Assembly: GCF_030503675.1 (NCBI RefSeq)
Contig: NZ_CP129964.1
Coordinates: 1,798,001-1,862,000 of the forward strand
DNA: 64,000 nucleotides
Origin: Lutimonas zeaxanthinifaciens
GTDB lineage: Bacteria > Bacteroidota > Bacteroidia > Flavobacteriales > Flavobacteriaceae
Reading direction: 5' to 3'
Position 1 is the stretch's first letter; every line of letters starts with the position of its first letter. The notes under the pieces are model-generated. The model did no database searches. It was not told the origin of the DNA and saw nothing but the letters and a program-made list of their open reading frames with translations. This document shows, one piece after another, positions 28,852-37,240 of this stretch. Made by a program: the position numbers and the translations under genes.

Positions 28852-28885
28852 ATTTCCTCATCAATTGCCTATTTCCTCATCAATT
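28852..28885 (-). repeat. 19-bp imperfect tandem duplication at the 3' end of the DUF6090 gene
   Basis: The 15 bases ATTTCCTCATCAATT occur at 28852-28866 and again at 28871-28885, a 19-base period. The stop codon of the DUF6090 gene (28861-28863) lies inside the first unit. With a single unit the frame would end L-I-D-E-E-I-D-L-D instead of L-I-D-E-E-I-G-N. Confidence 0.8.
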
Positions 28886-29565
28886 AAGGTTTTTAGATTT
28901 TCAATCTGGTTTAAAATTTTTTGATAAACCTCGTCCTTCTCCTCCATGATGTGGAGAAGCATGAAAAACAGATTTTGAAACTCATAGTTGAAAACGGCCT
29001 CAGGCTTCATTAATTCTCCGGTTGAAAATTTTAGTACCGGATTAATGGTTTTGACAACATGATTTATCATGGCATCATAATGGATCGATTCTATTCTATT
29101 GAGATATATATAATATTCTTCCAATTCTCTAACACCATTAACAATATCATGATTTCTTAGAATCTTAATTTCTCCACTGTTGACCATTGTTTCATAAATA
29201 TTTCCTTGCCTGTCAAAATCTGAATACTGGGTCGTATTGCGAATAATCATTCCCAGGGTATCCAATTTACTTTTATCGTTGGAATCAATGATGTCAAAGG
29301 CATAGCGATATTCCCTCATAAAACCCTTGTTGAATTCCATCTGTTCCTGAATTAATTCCTGATCATCGTCAATCCGATCCCTGATATTATCGTAATATTG
29401 AACTGCGATGTTTCTATTGATCATATCCTCGTTCCAGTTGTCTAATTGAAAGGCCAGGCTGATCCCAATGACGACCAGTAGGATTTCGCCTATGGCATAG
29501 GTAAAATATTTTTTCATTTCTCCTTTCTTTAGCAGATTTTGTCTTAATTTCTTGAAAAAATTCAT
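28861..29565 (-). CDS. DUF6090 family membrane-anchored protein
   Basis: 234 residues. The N-terminal signature MNFFKKLRQNLL followed by KKYFTYAIGEILLVVIGISLAFQLDNWNED is the hallmark of the Bacteroidota DUF6090 family: a basic start, one membrane helix (about 20-40) and Q-x-x-N-W-N-E. The rest is a predicted helical periplasmic domain with many charged residues. Function unknown. The frame extends to a TTG at 29580, but the ATG at 29565 matches the family N-terminus. The last two codons differ from what an undisrupted end would give, because a 19-base tandem duplication supplies the stop. Confidence 0.85.
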   Translation of the reverse strand: MNFFKKLRQNLLKKGEMKKYFTYAIGEILLVVIGISLAFQLDNWNEDMINRNIAVQYYDNIRDRIDDDQELIQEQMEFNKGFMREYRYAFDIIDSNDKSKLDTLGMIIRNTTQYSDFDRQGNIYETMVNSGEIKILRNHDIVNGVRELEEYYIYLNRIESIHYDAMINHVVKTINPVLKFSTGELMKPEAVFNYEFQNLFFMLLHIMEEKDEVYQKILNQIENLKTLIDEEIGN

Positions 29566-29735
29566 TCCATTATGTATCAATATTAAAGCTCAAAAAATCA
29601 TCGAATCAGAACTTGTTCTAAGGGTACCTTGAAGATATTAATTAAATCCAAGTTTTAAAAATATCTTTAGAATTTTAAAATGGCTCCTGAATTGCAAATT
29701 CCCTTTGATTAGCTTATTTTTCAAAAAAAAATAGT

Positions 29736-30257
29736 ATGACCATTTTTGTTGATATGGATGATGTGATTGCCGACACCTATTGCAAGCATATTGAAATGTA
29801 TAATGATGAATTTAATGAATTTCTTTCACTTTCAAATATTCAGAGTGGTGAGGTTTGGCAGAATGTACCTGAAATGCGTCAGGATAGTATAAAAAGGCAT
29901 GCCCTTACCGATGGCTTTTTCAGAAATCTTGAGCCCATTAAAGACAGTATTGAAATTCTTAAAGAATTGAGCCAGAAACACGAGGTATATATCGCTTCGG
30001 CAGCCATGCAATTTCCCAATTCACTCCGTGAAAAAAGTGACTGGCTTGATCAATATTTTCCTTTTATAACCTGGCAATATCGAATTTTATGCGGACATAA
30101 ATACATGCTTCGCGGGGATCTCTTGATCGATGATCGGTCTTTGAACCTTGATAAGTTCAAAGGTGATACCCTTTTGTTTACTTCTCCTCACAATATTCTT
30201 GAGAATAGCCATGAACGGGTAGACAGTTGGAAAGAGGTTGCCGACAAACTGCTGTAA
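29736..30257 (+). CDS. 5'(3')-deoxyribonucleotidase (NT5C type, HAD superfamily)
   Basis: 173 residues forming a single HAD domain. Motif I is VDMDDVIADT (nucleophile and acid Asp), motif II lies at YIASAAM, and motif III/IV at GDLLIDDRSLNL. The size and the M-D-D-V form fit the cytosolic 5'(3')-deoxyribonucleotidase family, which dephosphorylates deoxynucleoside monophosphates and helps balance dNTP pools. It is single-gene by spacing. Confidence 0.9.
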   Translation: MTIFVDMDDVIADTYCKHIEMYNDEFNEFLSLSNIQSGEVWQNVPEMRQDSIKRHALTDGFFRNLEPIKDSIEILKELSQKHEVYIASAAMQFPNSLREKSDWLDQYFPFITWQYRILCGHKYMLRGDLLIDDRSLNLDKFKGDTLLFTSPHNILENSHERVDSWKEVADKLL

Positions 30258-30373
30258 GAATAAATCGGAATTCTTAGAATTTATAAGGATTAAAAAGCAA
30301 ATCATTTAAACATTCTTTTTAAAAAAGAATAGCTAAATTGGCCCCTTAGAAGAATGCTTCAGTATCATTGCTT

Positions 30374-32575
30374 ATGGCAGAGAAAAAGAAATTCGGAACG
30401 TTCGCCGGCGTCTTTACACCTTCAATATTGACTATTCTTGGAGTCATCATGTATATGAGACTCGGATGGGTGGTTGGTAATTCGGGTCTTTTTGGAACAT
30501 TAGCGATCATTTTTATAGCGCATATTATTGCGGTAACCACCGGATTAAGTGTATCCTCAGTGGCAACTGATAAAAAGATCGGGGCAGGAGGAATTTATTA
30601 TGTGCTGTCAAGGAGTATGGGAATTCCCATTGGCGGATCCATCGGAATTGCCATTTTTGTGGGTACTGCTTTTTCTATTTCCTTATATCTCATCGGGTTT
30701 TCAGAGAGTTTTAATGAGTATCTCGGGCTGGGAATGACCATCAATGATTTTAGGATAACGGCGAGTTTTGCTTTGTTGTGTCTTACTATTTTGGCCCTGA
30801 TCAGTACCACAGTAGCATTGAGAACTCAGTTTTTTATTTTATCGGCAATCATTGCTTCCATCATTTCAATTTTATTTGGCAGTACCGATTTTGCTCCGGA
30901 AACTGTAAATCTGTTACCCGCTGAAGATTCGGTTCCTCTGGAGGTTGTTTTTGCCATCTTTTTCCCTGCAGTAACGGGTTTTACAGCAGGTATCGCTATG
31001 AGCGGTGATCTAAAAGATCCCAAAAGATCTATTCCTGCAGGTACCTTGATGGCGATTGGAGTAGGATTAATTGTCTATCTGATTTTAGCCGTATTTCTTG
31101 CTTTCGCGGTAAGCCCTGAATTATTAAAGAATGACTATAACATTCTTATGAAAATTGCCCTTTTCGCTCCTGCTGTAATTGCTGGTATATGGGGAGCAAC
31201 CTTGTCATCCGCCATTGGTGGAATTCTAGGTGGCCCAAGAATTTTGCAGGCGATGTCTCAGGATCTGGTTACACCAAAGATCTTTGGAAAAGGAAAAGGA
31301 GCGAATGATGAACCTGTTAATGCCCTTTTACTTGTTTTTGTCATTGCTGAAATAGGAATATTGATCGGTGAACTGGATGTAATTGCCCGCCTGGTATCGA
31401 TGTTTTACTTGACGGCATATGGGTTTATCAATATCTGCTATTTTCTCGAAAGTTGGGCCAATCCCGATTTTCAACCCACGTTTAAAATCAAAAGATGGAT
31501 CGGTCTGGTTGGATTTTTGGCCTGTTTTGCCGTTATGTTCAAACTCGATATGCTGGCCATGATGGTGGCTTTGGCGGTTATCGGTGGGTTATATTTTGGT
31601 TTACAGCGTAAAGAGGTAAAATTGCAGTCTAATGATGTGTGGAGAAGTGTGTGGGAAAATATAGTCAACAAAGGGCTGAAGATGATCGATGCTCAAAATG
31701 ATGAAAACTCCAACTGGAATCCTAATATCATTTTGTTCAGCGGACAGAGTGACCATCAGAAATACCTTCTGGAGCTGGGGAAAACAGTTTCGGGCCGAAC
31801 AGGTATTGTGACCAATTTCAAACTTATTGTTGATAATAGTGATGACAAACCTTTAAAAAGAGCGGAACAAGTGGTGTCGGATGAGAATTTTCAGGAACTG
31901 GGTATTTTTGCCCGCCAGTTGAAAGTGAACAATATATACGATGGAATCACAAATATAGCTTCAACATTTGGATTCTCTGGAGTGGAGCCTAATACAATTA
32001 TGATGGGTTGGCCAAAGGGACTGGAAAATTCCAAAGAATATTCAAAAATGACCCAAACGCTGCTACACCTAGATTACAACCTTCTTTATCTCGATTTTGA
32101 TCAGGAAACGAAATTTGGAAATTATAATTCAGTAGACTTATGGTGGAGGGAAACAGACAGCAAGAATGCCGAAATGATGTTAAATATTGCACGATTTATC
32201 ATTGCCTCTCCTCGCTGGAACAATCCTAAAATACGGGTGCTTTTCGTGAACAACAACAATGTGGATAATATAGTGATCGAAGAAAAAATATCAGCTTTAG
32301 TAGAAGACCTTAGAGTTAAAGTTGTCATTAAAATCATTAACAACGCTGTAGAACAACGTGCCTTTTATGATATTATCGAAGACGAGTCCTCCTCAACAGA
32401 TCTTACATTAGTGGGAATCCCGAATTTCAGAATTGAAAAACAGGCCGAGTTCGTATTAAAAACCAATCACCTTTTTGAATCAATTGGATCCACACTATTG
32501 GTCAAAGCTGCCAATAACTTCAATGTTCTGGAGCTTGATTTTATACAGTCAATGGGAGAAGACGAACCCATTTAG
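30374..32575 (+). CDS. SLC12-like permease (APC superfamily), paralogue 2
   Basis: 733 residues, built like the gene at 22108: KFGTFAGVFTPSILTILGVIMYMRLGWVVGN at the N-terminus, IGAGGIYYVLS, and FFPAVTGFTAGIAMSGDL in the membrane half (1-420), with a soluble C-terminal half. The two proteins share long blocks in the first 220 residues. The ATG at 30374 is preferred over the TTG at 30368. The stop is 1 base before the ATG of a pseudouridine synthase gene (TAGGATG), so the two are translationally coupled. Transport substrate unknown. Confidence 0.87.
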   Translation: MAEKKKFGTFAGVFTPSILTILGVIMYMRLGWVVGNSGLFGTLAIIFIAHIIAVTTGLSVSSVATDKKIGAGGIYYVLSRSMGIPIGGSIGIAIFVGTAFSISLYLIGFSESFNEYLGLGMTINDFRITASFALLCLTILALISTTVALRTQFFILSAIIASIISILFGSTDFAPETVNLLPAEDSVPLEVVFAIFFPAVTGFTAGIAMSGDLKDPKRSIPAGTLMAIGVGLIVYLILAVFLAFAVSPELLKNDYNILMKIALFAPAVIAGIWGATLSSAIGGILGGPRILQAMSQDLVTPKIFGKGKGANDEPVNALLLVFVIAEIGILIGELDVIARLVSMFYLTAYGFINICYFLESWANPDFQPTFKIKRWIGLVGFLACFAVMFKLDMLAMMVALAVIGGLYFGLQRKEVKLQSNDVWRSVWENIVNKGLKMIDAQNDENSNWNPNIILFSGQSDHQKYLLELGKTVSGRTGIVTNFKLIVDNSDDKPLKRAEQVVSDENFQELGIFARQLKVNNIYDGITNIASTFGFSGVEPNTIMMGWPKGLENSKEYSKMTQTLLHLDYNLLYLDFDQETKFGNYNSVDLWWRETDSKNAEMMLNIARFIIASPRWNNPKIRVLFVNNNNVDNIVIEEKISALVEDLRVKVVIKIINNAVEQRAFYDIIEDESSSTDLTLVGIPNFRIEKQAEFVLKTNHLFESIGSTLLVKAANNFNVLELDFIQSMGEDEPI

Positions 32576-32576
32576 G

Positions 32577-33164
32577 ATGGAAACGAATCATATTCATTTT
32601 AAAATTTATAAACCTTATGGAATGCTGAGCCAGCTACATTCCAATGATCCAAAAGAAGTCAGGAATAAAACTTTTTTAACTGAATTGTACGATTTCCCTG
32701 AAGGAATCATGCCTGTAGGCCGGCTGGATGAAAAATCTGAGGGTTTGCTGCTACTTACAACAGATGGTAAATTATCGGACACGATTAATCGCTCCGGAAT
32801 TGAAAAAGAATACTGGGTTCAATTAGACGGAATCATCCATGACGATGCAATTCTTTTATTGACAAAAGGGGTAGAAATTGGCATTAATGGAAAACGATAC
32901 CTTACCAAACCTTGCTCAGTAGCAAGAATGGCCCTTCCTGCTGAAATACCCAAACCAGACTCCAGATTAAGGATTGAAAGGCACAGACCCTCGTCATGGA
33001 TAAAGATAATCCTAACTGAAGGTAAATTCAGGCAAATTAGAAAAATGACGGCTGCCGTTGGATTTCCAACCCAAAGATTGATACGAGTCAGAATTGGCAA
33101 TATCAAACAGGAGTCACCTATAAGTCATATCGTAGAAAGAATCAACCTTTCAGACTATTTATAA
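32577..33164 (+). CDS. RsuA/RluE-family rRNA pseudouridine synthase
   Basis: 195 residues without an S4 domain, as in RluE. YKPYGMLSQ at the start and GRLDEKSEGLLLLTTDG (catalytic Asp in the RLD motif) identify the family. KEYWVQLDG and TEGKFRQIRKMTAAVGFPTQRLIRVRIG follow in their usual places. RluE modifies 23S rRNA near position 2457 in E. coli; the exact target here is inferred. The frame runs back to 32475 inside the permease gene, but the ATG directly after the permease stop gives the correct N-terminus. Confidence 0.9.
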   Translation: METNHIHFKIYKPYGMLSQLHSNDPKEVRNKTFLTELYDFPEGIMPVGRLDEKSEGLLLLTTDGKLSDTINRSGIEKEYWVQLDGIIHDDAILLLTKGVEIGINGKRYLTKPCSVARMALPAEIPKPDSRLRIERHRPSSWIKIILTEGKFRQIRKMTAAVGFPTQRLIRVRIGNIKQESPISHIVERINLSDYL

Positions 33165-33167
33165 GGA

Positions 33168-34409
33168 CTATTCTGTGCTTAATTTATCTACTCTTTTTTT
33201 GTGATAATCCGATCCACTTAAAGCATAAGCCTTTTTTACATTTTGAAGCGCATTCTCTTTATCTCCCTGAGCCTCATAATAATCTGCTAAAGAATCATAA
33301 GAGTTGGCATCATCCGGATAGTATTCAGTATTCAGTTTAAAATAGAATAAAGCTTTTTCCGGCTGGCCCATATCCATACTCATATATCCCAGTGTATTCA
33401 ATAAATAATCCGGATAAGGAGCTTCAGGATATCCAAAATGATTTTCCAGTTTTTGTTCACGGTTTTTGATGATTGCAGACAATTCATCTACTGGTGTTTC
33501 AGGATCATTAAATCGGTTTATATTTTCCATCTGATACCAGGAAAACAAATCGATTAATCCGTCTCTCATAGATGGAAGCGGAATTGTTCCATGCAAATCA
33601 TTCGGGTAAAACTTCCAGTAAAGCTGCAAGCCATCATTTTTACTCTTTTTTATATGTTCAGTAAATTCAATATTTGATCTGGCAAACAGCGTCAATACGG
33701 TAGTATCTTTCATAACATTGTCGATTGTGATATCCTTATTTGCCATATGAAGTTGTCCTCCCAGGGAAACAAATAATGATTTATCCTTAAAACTTTTAGT
33801 CTTTATAATTTCTTTAGCTTCCTTTACCAGTTGTTGATTATCCCAGTCCATACTTGGGTCTATGGCTAAATAATTGGCAAATAACTCAGAATGTTTGAGC
33901 AAGGTATTTACGGTAAACAAACCGGCATACGAATGACCTATCAGGGTCCTGTAGTTACTAACCGGGTATTTCTCTTCTATAAAAGGAATCAATTCTTTTT
34001 CGATAAATTGGGTAAATGTTTCTGCTCCACCCGTATCCTGTAAATATGGAGGAGCGGTTTCTTCATCCAGCTTAGAGGTGGTAAGGTCTCGGTTTCTGTT
34101 ATTTAAATTGGAAATTCCTACCAGAACCATTTCCGGCATGAATCCTCCGGAGTAATATCCATGAACCAACTGCAAGGCGTTGAATTGAAATTCACCGTCG
34201 AGAATAAAGGCAACAGGATATTTATAATTGCTTTCAGGATCATAATCTTTAGGAATCTCAACAAAGATTTTTCTAGATTCATTTAAAACCGTTGAATAAA
34301 TGCTGTCTATAGCTCCTTTTTTAACTATATAGTCTGATTGAGAAAAGGCTGTTTGAAAAACTCCGAAACAAATAAGAAACAGCAATACAGTTTTGATTTT
34401 TTTTATCAT
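33168..34409 (-). CDS. Secreted esterase (PF00756 esterase-D type) with C-terminal TPR
   Basis: 413 residues: signal peptide to about residue 23, then an esterase-D/IroE-like alpha/beta hydrolase (about 30-290). It has YPVAFILDGEFQF, G-H-S-Y-A-G at the nucleophile elbow, and an HGTIP segment with the likely catalytic His. Residues 330-413 hold two TPR-like helices pairs (ALFYFKLNTEYYPDDANSYDSLADYYEAQG pattern). The combination is frequent in Flavobacteriia. It likely hydrolyses an ester in the periplasm; substrate unknown. It converges on the pseudouridine synthase gene (3-base gap). Confidence 0.87.
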   Translation of the reverse strand: MIKKIKTVLLFLICFGVFQTAFSQSDYIVKKGAIDSIYSTVLNESRKIFVEIPKDYDPESNYKYPVAFILDGEFQFNALQLVHGYYSGGFMPEMVLVGISNLNNRNRDLTTSKLDEETAPPYLQDTGGAETFTQFIEKELIPFIEEKYPVSNYRTLIGHSYAGLFTVNTLLKHSELFANYLAIDPSMDWDNQQLVKEAKEIIKTKSFKDKSLFVSLGGQLHMANKDITIDNVMKDTTVLTLFARSNIEFTEHIKKSKNDGLQLYWKFYPNDLHGTIPLPSMRDGLIDLFSWYQMENINRFNDPETPVDELSAIIKNREQKLENHFGYPEAPYPDYLLNTLGYMSMDMGQPEKALFYFKLNTEYYPDDANSYDSLADYYEAQGDKENALQNVKKAYALSGSDYHKKRVDKLSTE

Positions 34410-34475
34410 ACGTAGAATTGATATTTTAAGCAGTTAAATTTTGGAAAAGATATAGATTTTTCCGGGTATAGATTA

Positions 34476-34916
34476 TTATTCTTCTGTTAATTCATACCAC
34501 TCGATATTTTGAAGCCTCTCACGCCTTCCTTTGCTCGAAACCGGATAGTTTTTTACTAAATAATTAACAATAACCTCCTGATTATCTCCCAGTTCCCATA
34601 AATTTTGTGTTTCCTGCATCCAACGGATCGTTGCATTCCATCGTTCCTTGTTCATTCTGTTTTGTATAACAAGTTGAGCCGAGTGGCAAGCCGTGCAATG
34701 AGTCACAACGGTCATTAAGCCTTCGTCATCCTTTAGTCCTGTGGGTTGATGGATTCCTTCCACAATGTCAGGGTTTAGAGTTTTCGACTCTCTGACTGAC
34801 TCTTCAGAATCATTTTTTAGCTTTACAACGATAAGCACTGCAAATAACAGTACCGCAATAAAAATCAGTATTCGGGTAAAAATATTTTTTTTATGTTGGC
34901 CTTTGTGAAGGTTCAT
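34476..34916 (-). CDS. SorB-like c-type cytochrome subunit
   Basis: 146 residues: an N-terminal membrane anchor (about 13-30), then one haem-binding C-T-A-C-H motif and a downstream Met (in the NKERWNATIRWMQETQ region) as possible distal ligand. The short cytochrome follows a molybdopterin oxidoreductase gene by 29 bases, as in SorAB-type sulfite dehydrogenases where SorB accepts electrons from the molybdenum centre. The pairing supports that role. Confidence 0.82.
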   Translation of the reverse strand: MNLHKGQHKKNIFTRILIFIAVLLFAVLIVVKLKNDSEESVRESKTLNPDIVEGIHQPTGLKDDEGLMTVVTHCTACHSAQLVIQNRMNKERWNATIRWMQETQNLWELGDNQEVIVNYLVKNYPVSSKGRRERLQNIEWYELTEE

Positions 34917-34945
34917 TCAATCGGTCATTAATTTAATTCATTTCA

Positions 34946-36166
34946 TCAAACCACCTTGACCGCAATGCGATGGCAGGCGTTGTTCAAGTAGCCTTTCGGG
35001 TTCCAGCCGGGAACAAGCATGGGTTGAGCGTTTCCATCCGTATCGGTTGCTCTCGCCCAGATTTCATAATAGCCGATTTGAGGGAATAATATATCCGCTT
35101 TAAAATGCTGCCAAGCCAGCCTGTTCACAGGTCCTTCAAGATCACATCGTACCCAGGTAGCTCCAAAATCAATTGAATATTCCATTCTGGAAACCTCAAG
35201 TTCTCCGGCCCAGGCATGTCCTCTGATATGTAGATGCTGTGATTTTTTGAATGTTGCGCCCGTTTTTGGATAAGTAATTATTGATTTAACGGGCATTGAC
35301 TCAATGATCTTCATATCCTTTTCCTCAACTTTCTCACCGGGAGATACAGGAAATCGAGGCACTCGATATGACATTCCTTTCATTTTCGAACCATCGTGTT
35401 CCCTATTTCGAACACTGATCTTATGTATCCATTTACCTGAAGCAGATGCGGGCCACCCCCCTGCAACCAACCGAAGCGGAAATCCGTGAACCAGTGGAAT
35501 CGGAGCCCCGTTCATTTCATAAGCCAATAAGGTCTCATTCTGATATGCTTTCCTTATAGGGACCCCTCTTGAAATAGGTTCTTTACTGCTGTCCCCGCTT
35601 AAATGAACATCCTTTGCGTGATATCCAATATAAACTGCATCTTCTTTGACCCCGGAATCTTCAAGGACATCCTTTAACCGAACCCCCGTCCATTGAGCGC
35701 AGTGAACAGCACCTACGGTCCATTGATTTCCTTTCGCAGGAGGATCAAATTCGCTCCTTCCGTTTCCTCCACACTCTAATGTCAACTGATAGGTGTACGA
35801 CTTGAATTTGGTTTTAAGGTCATTGAGCGTATAGGATTTAATCTCTTTTACAGATTCTCCCTCAATTTGCAGTGTCCATTGATCTTCATCAATTGATTTA
35901 GGAATTAGTCCATTATTTCGAATAAACATTTTACTGTTCGGAGTAACTTTGTCATCCAGAAGATGGGCTTGAGCTTCGATATTAAACGGCTTTTTATTTA
36001 ATACGACCATCTCACTGTCTAGCCCGAACATTTTAAAGGGGTCAGGCTCCTGTAAACCAAGTATTCTATATCCTTTGGGCATTTTCGCCCCAAAGACGAT
36101 GTTCAAACCCGATAAGGTGGCGATACCACTAAATCCAGCATTCAGTATAAATTTGCGTCTTTTCAT
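34946..36166 (-). CDS. SorA-like sulfite dehydrogenase, molybdopterin subunit
   Basis: 406 residues starting MKRRKFILNAG, a twin-arginine-type signal with a hydrophobic stretch to about residue 26. The molybdopterin-binding domain (about 60-260) has the Mo-coordinating Cys132 in LTLECGGNGR, then HCAQWTGVRL and GFPLRLVAGGWPA. A C-terminal Mo-cofactor dimerisation domain (about 285-400) contains SKMEYS-like IDFGATW strands. This is the sulfite oxidase family. It would oxidise sulfite, or a related substrate, in the periplasm and pass electrons to the cytochrome encoded next. Confidence 0.88.
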   Translation of the reverse strand: MKRRKFILNAGFSGIATLSGLNIVFGAKMPKGYRILGLQEPDPFKMFGLDSEMVVLNKKPFNIEAQAHLLDDKVTPNSKMFIRNNGLIPKSIDEDQWTLQIEGESVKEIKSYTLNDLKTKFKSYTYQLTLECGGNGRSEFDPPAKGNQWTVGAVHCAQWTGVRLKDVLEDSGVKEDAVYIGYHAKDVHLSGDSSKEPISRGVPIRKAYQNETLLAYEMNGAPIPLVHGFPLRLVAGGWPASASGKWIHKISVRNREHDGSKMKGMSYRVPRFPVSPGEKVEEKDMKIIESMPVKSIITYPKTGATFKKSQHLHIRGHAWAGELEVSRMEYSIDFGATWVRCDLEGPVNRLAWQHFKADILFPQIGYYEIWARATDTDGNAQPMLVPGWNPKGYLNNACHRIAVKVV

Positions 36167-36189
36167 AATACAAGAAATAAATATACAAA

Positions 36190-36219
36190 TAAAAAAGCCT
36201 CGACATTGCTGTTGAGGCT
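36190..36219 (-). terminator. Intrinsic terminator after micro-ORF at 36305
   Basis: On the minus strand a 10-bp stem (36219-36210 with 36205-36196, one G-U pair) and a 4-base loop are followed by six U (36195-36190). It closes the short transcript carrying the 37-residue ORF before the sulfite dehydrogenase gene. Confidence 0.8.
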
Positions 36220-36304
36220 CTTTACGGTGGAATTCGGTTTCGTTCCATATTAAAAGTTTTTAGTTGGTCATGTTCTTATAACTTTTAAACTTACTTCATA
36301 TTTA

Positions 36305-36418
36305 TTATAATCCGTAGTTTCTGTAATTTGACCATCTAATCCTTTTACTGTCTTTGAACGTTGAATAATGATTGAAACGAATTTCGTTTGTTGCGTTACT
36401 GATTATTGTAGTTTTCAT
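36305..36418 (-). CDS. 37-residue RW-motif micro-protein (orphan unit)
   Basis: A 37-codon ORF beginning MKTTIISN and ending K-R-I-R-W-S-N-Y-R-N-Y-G-L, too short for standard gene callers. It aligns end to end with the ORF at 59508: same length, Trp29 in both, same final Y-G-L-stop. It also aligns with the ORF at 59354. Shared marks are [FY]-S-x-[FY]-[KR]-x-[TS], K-R-[IV]-[KR]-W-S and R-x-[YF]-G. Codons for conserved residues differ synonymously (AAAAGG versus AAAAGA, ATT versus ATC). The start follows AACCAATATT. It lies alone between the Hsp20 terminator and its own terminator. A weak palindrome TACAC-N8-GTGTA at 36475-36492 lies upstream. Basic, no signal peptide; function unknown. Confidence 0.8.
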   Translation of the reverse strand: MKTTIISNATNEIRFNHYSTFKDSKRIRWSNYRNYGL

Positions 36419-36532
36419 AATATTGGTTTTAAATTATACATCAAATATCATCTGATTCAGTCTTATTTAAAATTTACACTGACCGAGGTGTAGAAAAATC
36501 CTGATGAATTGTAAAAAATCCCTTATCGATGT

Positions 36533-36563
36533 AAAAAAAAGCCGTCAAAACTCGGTTTTGACG
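36533..36563 (-). terminator. Intrinsic terminator of hsp20 gene
   Basis: A 9-bp perfect stem, CGTCAAAAC (36543-36551) with GTTTTGACG (36555-36563), and a 3-base loop. On the minus strand it is followed by eight U (36540-36533). It lies 27 bases after the Hsp20 stop. Confidence 0.9.
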
Positions 36564-36589
36564 ACTTTAAGATCAAATGTCTAATCTAA

Positions 36590-37066
36590 TTATCCAACCA
36601 CGATCTTTCTGGCTGGTTTTGGCTTTGCTTCTTCTTTTTTCGGGATACTTACACTTAATATACCGTCCTTATAAGTAGCTTCAATTTTTTCTTGTTCTAC
36701 TGTCTCCGGCAGACTAAAGCTTCTTTTAAACGAGGCGTATCCGTATTCTTTACGTGAGTAATTTTCTTCTGTTTTTTCATCTTCTTTTGTTACTTCCATC
36801 GAAATAGACAAAGTCTCATCTTCAATATCAATAACAAAATCTGATTTATTAAATCCCGGAACCGCCATATCGAGCGTATACGCTTCTTCGCTCTCCTTAA
36901 TATTTACCTTAGGAGTGCTAATACCTTTGTTGAAGTTGCTCGTTTTTACATTCGCAAATTCTTCTCCAAACAGTTCATCGATAAAAGAAGTCCATGCCGG
37001 AAATCCGGTCATCGCATTATGTTTTCTTAAGACATTTCCGTTTTTATTTACTATAAGATTGTTCAT
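36590..37066 (-). CDS. Hsp20/alpha-crystallin small heat-shock protein
   Basis: 158 residues. The alpha-crystallin domain spans about 48-145, with VNIKESEEAYTLDMAVPGFNKSDF, the SRKEYGYASFKRSFSLPETV beta strand region and the closing motif GILSVSIPKKE (G-x-L form). A Lys/Pro-rich tail follows. The protein is an ATP-independent holdase for unfolded proteins in the cytoplasm. It is monocistronic, with its own terminator directly downstream. Confidence 0.95.
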   Translation of the reverse strand: MNNLIVNKNGNVLRKHNAMTGFPAWTSFIDELFGEEFANVKTSNFNKGISTPKVNIKESEEAYTLDMAVPGFNKSDFVIDIEDETLSISMEVTKEDEKTEENYSRKEYGYASFKRSFSLPETVEQEKIEATYKDGILSVSIPKKEEAKPKPARKIVVG

Positions 37067-37177
37067 TATTTTTTGATTTAAATAGATTAAACTTCAATTT
37101 TTATTGCTAACAATCCTATAGCAAACACATAACCAAACTCATTTTTTACCACATTTGGCCATAATTCATGATAAAAT

Positions 37178-37200
37178 AAAGACAAAATGTCTCTTTTTTA
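37178..37200 (-). terminator. Weak terminator-like hairpin after the vWA/AAA/MBL operon
   Basis: On the minus strand AAAGAGACA-TTT-TGTCTTT folds with one bulge and is followed by ATTTTAT. It lies about 40-60 bases beyond the last stop of the operon. It could equally be an operator for the Hsp20 gene, whose start is about 110 bases further on. Confidence 0.4.
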
Positions 37201-37240
37201 AAAATATTAATGTCATTATGGCATTTTTTTAGGCTCGGTT

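Noticed and set aside
30311-30329. Palindrome ATTCTTTTT/AAAAAAGAAT before the second SLC12-like gene
   Set aside because: It is a low-complexity A/T palindrome with no loop or U-tract context; likely chance.
34440-34475. Hairpin GGAAAA/TTTTCC between the cytochrome and esterase genes
   Set aside because: Short A/T-rich stem without a following U-tract; too weak to call a terminator.
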